Shown: piece by piece, positions 46,441 through 64,000 of the stretch | How the letters are laid out: the number at the start of each line of letters is the position of its first letter | Numbering within the stretch: the stretch's first letter is position 1 | Assembly: GCA_947044405.1 (NCBI GenBank) | Contig: CAMRHE010000459.1 | Location: 682,001 to 746,000, forward strand | Direction: 5' to 3' | Length of the DNA stretch: 64,000 nucleotides | DNA from: Leptodactylus fallax | Taxonomy: Eukaryota > Chordata > Amphibia > Anura > Leptodactylidae | Program-made: the position numbers and the translations under genes | Notes under the pieces: generated by a model | The model's input: only the letters and a program-made list of their open reading frames with translations | What the model was told of the DNA's origin: nothing | Databases searched by the model: none

Positions 46441-48234
46441 CGACCCAGTAGAATCTGTTGCGTGGAGTTCTTTCTGAAGTTGGATTTAACCAAGACCTTT
46501 TAAGAACCAGATGTGTTTTGTTTTTTTCTGGAATGTAGGAAGCCTGAGATTTCGCCTACGGCTAATTCTGCACTGGTATAAGACATTCTTATAATGGTTT
46601 TCACCCTTTTATAAGTGTTCTTTATTTAACGGAACATCAAAGATAAAATCTGAGGGGGACATGACCACATCGGCCGAGCTCACGACAGGTCTTTATACAC
46701 TGCTGGTTCTGTAGACCAGACATCTCCTCTACATCAGATGTCCAGGCACAGGTCATTGGTATTGCATTTACCCAACAAGAGGCAGAAGAAGCAAGAACAA
46801 TCCAAGATAACGGACCTACTAAATGACTGCTGCTATAAACCTCACACTGGATGCCACTGGAGTTGGAGAAATTTTCATCTAAGGAACATTTTGCTTGTCT
46901 TCCTTCGAGTACCATGGATTGGTGATAGATAGTCAGTAAGACTGGTTGGATGCCATGAATGAAGGAATATGTGGAAGAACTGGATGCAGATTGACGAATT
47001 TGATCCTAAAAGAAAATGTAGCCATTTCTGCCAGCATAGATCTAGTGGAACATGCTTGGAAGCAGGAGTAGCAATCTTCGATGTTGATGGACAGATCCAT
47101 GTAGATCGTGAAGCTTTGGTAACTTCTATGACTTTGCTGGACCCTTGGTTCTAAATGAATACGCAATCAGATTTTCTGGAAGATGATTCCCAACATGCAA
47201 GAGCTAAGGAGAGAGAAAGTAACCCAATGTGTCGATCTGATGGGACTTTTGGTTCTGCACAAGTATCTCATCAGGATGAATCCGTGTGCAGGGTTCTTTG
47301 CGAGATGGGTTCTGATCCTTGTCTGGCTGTAATGATTGTCACCAAGAACAAGACTCTCAGACAAAAGTGCAAGTGATTTACAAGAGAACTGAGGATAATC
47401 ACAAGGTTCCAAGAAGACAGGGATTCCATAACAGTAGCCCCCAATGACCGGGAGTCTGGATAGACAAGTATCTGACCTGAGGACTATCAAGCAAGTCATT
47501 GCTGCAAAATGTACCTAAGTGCTCGATTTGAAAGTATAAACCACCTCACCACCCCTCTCTTGCACAATCTCCAGCCTTGCAGAATTATTGTGTACACTAA
47601 CCTATCAGAAGTTTAAAGTCTGGTGGTTAAAGAAATCCCGAAGGCAGTATGACCTCCTTGGCCACTGTGTTAGACACCAAACCTAGACTTTGAGCCAACT
47701 TTAGCCGTCAGCTTTTATAGTTGCAGGTCATGTGGGGTGTAGCTATTACAGAATCAGGGAATCTTTTTGGTTCTGAGGATTTGTTCCTAAAGCACCAGAT
47801 CTTCAGAGGTAAATCGTATAGAGGGAGGTGGAAAAATACTTTTGGTTTACAAGATCTCTCCTGTTCCAATAATCTCTAAAAATGAAGAAGCAGAAACTAT
47901 GGCCTGTGGGGTCAATAAGGAACTGAGGAGAGCTTCTAGTTCTCGTTGATTTTCAGAAGACCCTATGGACCATTGGTGGCGCAAATCCATACGATAAAAG
48001 GTCTCTCGCCCAAACCTGTACAGGGAATAGGGAAACTTGGCTTCTGACTGGTTGTCTTCCAGGTCTATATGAAGATGATTTCTACACTTTTATGATGGAC
48101 TGCAGATGTCTTGCTCAAACGGACATCCAAGATTGGTCCAACATTTCCCAACCATGACAACAGCGTTCAGAACTAGCATGTTCTTTATGATTGACTTTTA
48201 TTGGCATTAGAGCTGAGGGTAAATGGGTGAACTA
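46441..48234. other. Intergenic sequence, possibly an old interspersed element
   Basis: About 1.8 kb of AT-balanced sequence with short broken frames (for example 46969-47154, + strand, with FDPKRKCSHFCQHRSSGTC). It resembles decayed coding sequence but no family is recognised. No RNA gene was seen. Confidence 0.4.
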
Positions 48235-48236
48235 TA

Positions 48237-49788
48237 CAGTGGGTACGGAAAGTATTCAGACCCCTTTACATTTTCACTTTGTTTCATTGCAGCCATTTGC
48301 AAAAAGCAAAAAAGTTCCTTTTATTCCTCAGTAATGTACACTCAGCTCCCCCATCCTGACAGAAAAAAAACAGAAATGTAAATATTTTTGCTAATTTATT
48401 AAAAAAGAAAACCTGCAATCTCCCATGGCCATAAGTATTCGGAGCCTTTGCTGTGACACTCATATATAACTCACTGCTGTCCATTTCCTTCTGATCCTCC
48501 TTGAGATGGTTCTACTCCTTCATTGGAGTCCAGCTGTGTTTAATTAAACTGATTGGACTTGATGAGGAAAGGCGCACACCTGTCTATATAAGACCTCACA
48601 GCTCACACTGCATGTCAGAGCAAATGAGAATCAGGAGGTCAAAGGAACTGCCCAAGGAGCTCAGAGACAGAATTGTGGCAAGGCACAGATCTGGCCAAGG
48701 TTCCTAAGAGCACAGCGGCCTCCATAATCCTTACATGGAAGAAGTTTGGGACGAACAGAACTCCTCCTAGACCTGGCTGTCCAACCAAACTGAGCAATGG
48801 TGGGAGAAGAGCCTTGGTGAGAGAGGTAAAGAAGAAGCCAAAGATGACTGTGGCCGAGCTCCAGAGATGCAGTAGGGAGATGGGAGAAAGTTCCACAAAG
48901 TCACTATCACTGCAGCCTCCACCAGTCGGGGCTTTATGGCAGAGCGGCCCGAAGGAATCCTCTCCTCAGTGCAAGACATAGGAAAGCCAAAAAACACATG
49001 AAGGATTCCCAGACTATGAGAAATAAGATTCTCTGCTCTGAGGAGACGAAGATTGAACTTTTTGGTGTTAATTCTAAGCGGTATGTGTGGAGAAAACCAG
49101 GCCCTGCTCATCACCTGCCCAATACAATCCCAACAGTGAGACATGGCGGTGGCAGCATCATGCTATGGGGGACAGGACGACTGGGTGTAATTGTAGGAAA
49201 GATGGATGCGGCCAAGTACAGAGAGATCCTGGAAGAAAACCTCTTCCACAGTGCTCTGGACCTCAGACTGGGCGAAGGTTCCAACAAGACAATGACCCTA
49301 AGCACACAGCTAAAATAACTAAGGAACAACTCTGTGACCATTCCTGACTGGCCCAGCCAGAGCCCGGACCTCAACCCAACTGAGCATCTCTGGAGAGACC
49401 TGAAAATGGCTCCACCAACGTTCACCATCCAACCTGACGGAACTGGAGAGGATCTGCAAGGAAGAATGGCCGAGGATCCCCAAATCCAGATGTGAGAAAC
49501 TTGTTGTATCATTCCCAAGAAGACTCCTGGCTGTACTAGCTCAGAAGGAAGCGGCTTCTACTCAGTACTGAGCAAAGGCTCCGAATACTTATGGCCATGG
49601 GAGATTGCAGGTTTTTCTTTTTTAATAAATTTGCAAAAATATCTACATTTCAGTTTTTTTCTGTCAAGCTGGGGAGCTGAGTGTACATTAATGAGAAATA
49701 AAATGGACGTTTTTGCTTTTAGCAAATGGCTGCAATGAAACAAAGAGTGAAAAATATAAAGGGGTCTGAATACTTTCCGCACCCACTA
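48237..49788 (+). mobile_element. Second Tc1/mariner-type transposon, degraded
   Basis: Left end CAGTGGGTACGGAAAGTATT and right end a near reverse complement ending TTTCCGCACCCACTA, each next to TA. Inverted repeats extend inward (GCAAATGGCTGCAATGAAAC on the right has its partner near 48280). It encodes a broken transposase on the + strand. It is of a different subfamily from the element in KIF1C intron 5. Confidence 0.88.
48624..49571 (+). pseudogene. Tc1-like transposase, multiply frameshifted
   Basis: It begins MRIRRSKELPKELRDRIVAR and continues in other frames through a HTH and GCPTKLS hinge, [13 protein letters not shown], the GGGSIMLWG motif and a degraded DNDPKH region near 49290. Stops and shifts near 48705, 48985 and 49320. 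It terminates in a TGA at 49569. Inactive. Confidence 0.88.
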
Positions 49789-51345
49789 TAGGTAACACAC
49801 CGACTGCTTCCATTTGAACATTATTCTCAAGTAATTCTGACAATAAAATAATATCTGTAAGGTCTGCTGTAGCCATGCAGTACCTGCTCTGGGAAGGATC
49901 TGGTGTCAGAATTCCTCCTTTAAAAAACTGTGTAACTGGTTTCAAACGATGTTTAAGACTTACCTGCAGAACCTTGACGTCTTTGCTCCTAACAGTTGCC
50001 TCTAAGGGACCTCTGAGTCTTTGCTGCTTCCAAGGTCTTGAGAGGTCATTGTTTTCCTTAAACTAAAGCTTTTGAGAAGTTTACTGAGCTCGGGTTCATA
50101 TGGACCAGCTGGTTTGAGGGACAAAGTGCAAACACAGTGGTTTGACAATAAAGCCAACTTCAAGGTATCGAATGGAAAATCACAAAGGCAGTCGCTTACT
50201 ATCGCTAGACTAAGTATGCAGGTGGGAGGTTCAGCTCTTGGGACATCTTCTGGTGTGTCCCTGCCCCACTGCCTTCTTAAATGTAGACATTAGTGATGGG
50301 AATGAAGGCTAGTGATGCCTAACCCATCACAGCAGGTGCCAAATATTAAAGGATTTACGAGAGAGGATCCTTTAAAGGAATAGATTCTCTTGCCATGAAG
50401 AGGATTTGGTTACTCGTCAAACAACTTCTGGGAGAATCACAAAGACTTCTTTGGGATTAAAGATCTAAACCTGCAACCGGCCGATCTTGATCCAGAACCA
50501 GATCATGATCCTTTTCTCGAGAAAACAGAAGAGACTGTTAACAATGGACGTCCATTACAACTCTATTCTTCCCATGCTCATTGTACAGTCTCGTAGAACA
50601 AGAGGTTGTGGTCTGTGGCTTCGGAGTAGATGGAGACGCACATTGTGTAGCATTGCTGTAGTTACAGGGACGCCTTCAACTAACTCCTAGTTTCCGCTAC
50701 CTAGAAGCAGAACACCCTTGTGTCAGAAGAGAAGAAGAATTAGCATGGCTGTCCACATCCGCCCACAGCGGGGCAGCTCCGAACCGTCATCCAAGCCTTC
50801 CTGGTAGATGGTCATGTAGGGATGGAAGCGGCCACAGCTTACACAGAACACAAACTATCCACAGGGAATGCACATGCTCCTGCACGCCCTTGTGTCAAAA
50901 ACACCCAAAATATGTTATTTTTTTTGGCTGTGGCCCCCCTACTGATCAGCCTTTGCAAACTGCAGGTTGTGGGTTTTACTCACGACATAAGCTGCACAAC
51001 AAAAAGTTAGATTTCTAGAACTGAGATTGGGATGCAAATATGTTACAGACGACTTTGTCGCCATGCCCCGATCATTACCTGTGACACAATGGCCTATATC
51101 TTATGCACAGCGCTGCTACAAGACATATAAAACCGAAGCCTGCAACAGGAGGACACCCCGAGCTGCAGCACCCCGCTGTGTGTGTGTATAATGTCCTCTG
51201 TACTCGGAGATGTTTCCCATTCAGGCTGAGGACAGATATCTGTTTTCGTGTTGGCCACCAGATGGCAGTAGTCTTGTCTCACTTTCCAGCCTGCTGTAAT
51301 GTCGCCCTCTATTATCACAGCTGAGGACCATGTGTTTCCTGGGCC
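49789..51345. other. Intergenic sequence between the Tc1 relic and the MOSPD3 3' end
   Basis: About 1.5 kb. The part up to about 50720 resembles the unidentified sequence at 46441-48234 in composition and may be the other side of an element split by the Tc1 insertion; this is a guess. A near-consensus CTCF site lies at 51252. No gene recognised. Confidence 0.4.
51252..51270 (+). promoter_or_regulatory. Near-consensus CTCF site
   Basis: TGGCCACCAGATGGCAGTA fits the CTCF consensus TGGCCASYAGRKGGCRSTA along its length. It lies about 100 bp beyond the MOSPD3 poly(A) signal, between two convergent genes. Confidence 0.65.
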
Positions 51346-51366
51346 GTATCAGGCAGGAACGTTGCT

Positions 51367-51372
51367 TTTATT
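51367..51372 (-). terminator. MOSPD3: Poly(A) signal AATAAA for MOSPD3
   Basis: On the - strand AATAAA lies 480 nt after the MOSPD3 stop codon (51852). Confidence 0.65.
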
Positions 51373-51851
51373 GGCGTGTTACATGCACATATAAAACCAT
51401 CAGATAATGAACCTTCCCGATTATTTACATGGAAACAAAGTGCTAAAATCTGAGAAGATCTGAAAATCTGGCGCTCGCCCTGCGGTGCGGCTACTGATGA
51501 GGAGAGGGTTAATACTCTGCAGACCAGGGTCACAATACAGAACCTGCACTTATCTATATATACCCCCCTGAGGAGAGAGGGCTGCTGTACACAGGCAGAG
51601 CCTCCTGGTGCGGCTGAGGACGCGACCCGGCAGCTTCCTCTTCCTTCACGTATTGTCTATGCGGCTCCAGGGCTGGCCGACCCCGTCTATCCAGCTAATG
51701 TCCACAGGTGGCGCTGACATGATCCATGGTGATGTGTGGAGGGGGCAGGAGACCATCTTGTACCCTCCACATAGTATAGTATGTCACGTCCTGTACACGT
51801 CTTTAGTATGTAAGCTGCTCAGGCTCAGATCCTTGGCGTGTTTGTGGCCCA
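51373..51851 (-). other. MOSPD3: MOSPD3 3' UTR
   Basis: From the stop codon to the inferred poly(A) signal; no open frame of interest. Extent inferred. Confidence 0.6.
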
Positions 51852-62093
<10,242 letters not shown>

Positions 62094-62199
62094 TCACATC
62101 CCTGAGGACGTAGAGGCAAGATTATTTCCGGGAACCTGCAAAGACATGAGAAAGATCAGCGGGGAGGTGTACGCCATGACTGCGAGACAGAAGGAAGGA

Positions 62200-64000
62200 G
62201 GTGACATGGCTGTAAGACCCCACAGCTGGCCGCTCAATAATACAGTGATGACATCATCAGAGTGAAGGATGTGACATAACAGTAAGACCCCACAGCTGGC
62301 CGCTCAATAACACAGTGATGACATCATCAGGGTGAAGGATGTGACATAATAGTAAGACCCCACAGCTGGCCGCTCAATAATACAGTGATGACATCATCAG
62401 AGTGAAGGATGTGACATAATAGTAAGACCGCACAGGTGGCCGCTCTACAATACAGTGATGACATCATCAGGGTGAAGGATGTGACATAACAGTAAGACCC
62501 CACAGCTGGCCGCTCAATAATACAGTGATGACATCATCAGGGTGAAGGATGTGACATAACAGTAAGACCCCACAGCTGGCCGCTCAATAACACAGTGATG
62601 ACATCATCAGGGTGAAGGATGTGACATAACAGTAAGACCCCACAGCTGGCCGCTCAATAATACAGTGATGACATCATCAGGGTGAAGGATGTGACATAAC
62701 AGTAAGACCCCACAGCTGGCCGCTCAATAACACAGTGATGACATCATCAGGGTGAAGGATGTGACATAACAGTAAGACCCCACAGCTGGCCGCTCAATAA
62801 CACAGTGATGACATCATCAGGGTGAAGGATGTGACATAACAGTAAGACCCCACAGCTGGCCGCTCTATAATACAGTGATGACATCATCAGGGTGAAGGAT
62901 GTGACATAACAGTAAGACCCCACAGCTGGCCGCTCAATAATACAGTGATGACATCATCAGGGTGAAGGATGTGACATAACAGTAAGACCCCACAGCGGGC
63001 CCCCCATAAAAACACAATTAAACCCCCATCTCAGGGTGAAGGATGTGACATGACAGTGAGACCCCACAGCTGGCCGCTCAATAATACAGTGATGACATCA
63101 TCAGGGTGAAGGATGTGACATAACAGTAAGACCCCACAGCTGGCCGCTCAATAACACAGTGATGACATCATCAGGGTGAAGGATGTGACATAATAGTAAG
63201 ACCGCACAGCTGGCCGCTCTACAATACAGTTATGACATCATCAGGAAAATGGATGTGACATAATAGTAAGACCCCACAGCTGGCCGCTCAATAACACAGT
63301 GATGACATCATCAGGGTGAAGGATGTGACATAACACTAAGACCCCACAGCTGGCCGCTCAATAATACAGTGATGACATCATCAGGGTGAAGGAGGTGACA
63401 TGGCTGTAAGATCCCACAGCTGGCCGCTCAATAATACAGTGATGACATCATCAGGGTGAAGGATGTGACATAACAGTAAGACCCCACAGCTGGCCGCTCA
63501 ATAATACAGTGATGACATCATCAGGGTGAAGGATGTGACATAACAGTAAGACCCCACAGCTGGTCGCTCAATAACACAGTGATGACATCATCAGGGTGAA
63601 GGATGTGACATAACAGTAAGACCCCACAGCTGGCCGCTCAATAATACAGTGATGACATCATCAGGGTGAAGGATGTGACATAACAGTAAGACCCCACAGC
63701 TGGCCGCTCAATAATACAGTGATGACATCATCAGGGTGAAGGATATGACATAACAGTAAGACCCCACAGCTGGCCGCTCAATAATACAGTGATGACATCA
63801 TCAGGGTGAAGGATGTGACATGACTGAGACCGCACAGCTGGCCGCTCTATAATACAGTGATGACATCATCAGGAAAATGGATGTGACATAATAGTAAGAC
63901 CCCACAGCTGTCCGCTCAATAACACAGTGATGACATCATCAGGAAAATGGATGTGACATAATAGTAAGACCCCACAGCTGGCCGCTCAATAATACAGTGA
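62200..64000 (+). repeat. 70-bp minisatellite in the 5' intron of MOSPD3
   Basis: About 26 units with GGTGAAGGATGTGACATAAC, AGTAAGACCCCACAGCTGGC, CGCTCAATAATACAGTG and ATGACATCATCAG. Each holds a bZIP-like TGATGACATCATCA. It continues past the window end. An irregular unit lies at 62995-63040. Confidence 0.95.

Overview
The window is vertebrate nuclear DNA, most likely from a frog or other amphibian. It carries two recognisable intron-containing vertebrate genes in convergent orientation, several degraded Tc1/mariner-type transposons, and a very high load of minisatellites. The amphibian call is an inference from the repeat content (abundant Tc1-like elements and the interspersed repeat with a GCAGCTCTGGAGTATAATAC core); no rRNA or mitochondrial marker is present to confirm it.

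Layout. 1-9825 is an almost pure pyrimidine minisatellite. 9830-10238 is a CpG-rich promoter-like block with a probable non-coding first exon ending in a splice donor at 10238. From 21888 to 44409 twenty coding exons on the + strand assemble into a kinesin-3 motor, KIF1C (about 1107 codons, close to the human length of about 1103). The 3' UTR ends near a poly(A) signal at 45141. Then come about 6 kb of intergenic DNA with two Tc1-like relics and unidentified sequence. MOSPD3, an ER membrane protein with an MSP domain, follows on the - strand from 62075 down to 51852 (five coding exons, 223 codons). One of its introns is a 9.3-kb minisatellite, and another 70-bp array fills its 5' intron to the window end.

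The exons are well conserved and all exon phases join correctly, with one exception: an extra base in an A7 run of KIF1C exon 20 breaks the frame. Roughly 70 percent of KIF1C intron sequence is tandem repeat.

The most unusual pattern is that several arrays appear to have grown from, or to contain, splice sites. Intron 18 is about 40 tandem copies of a unit carrying branch point, pyrimidine tract and AG identical in layout to the true exon 19 acceptor; the same unit also carries a CTCF-like core. The exon 4 donor junction is present three times in tandem. Arrays in introns 1, 13 and 17 carry GTAAGA, GTAAGG or GTAATG donor-like motifs in each unit. This looks like repeated amplification of splice junctions within one gene, and it raises the question of how the authentic sites are chosen.

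The very long open frames that run through the arrays are by-products of stop-free repeat units and are not annotated as genes. A possible two-exon antisense gene in KIF1C intron 1 (18765-19577, - strand) is noted at low confidence.
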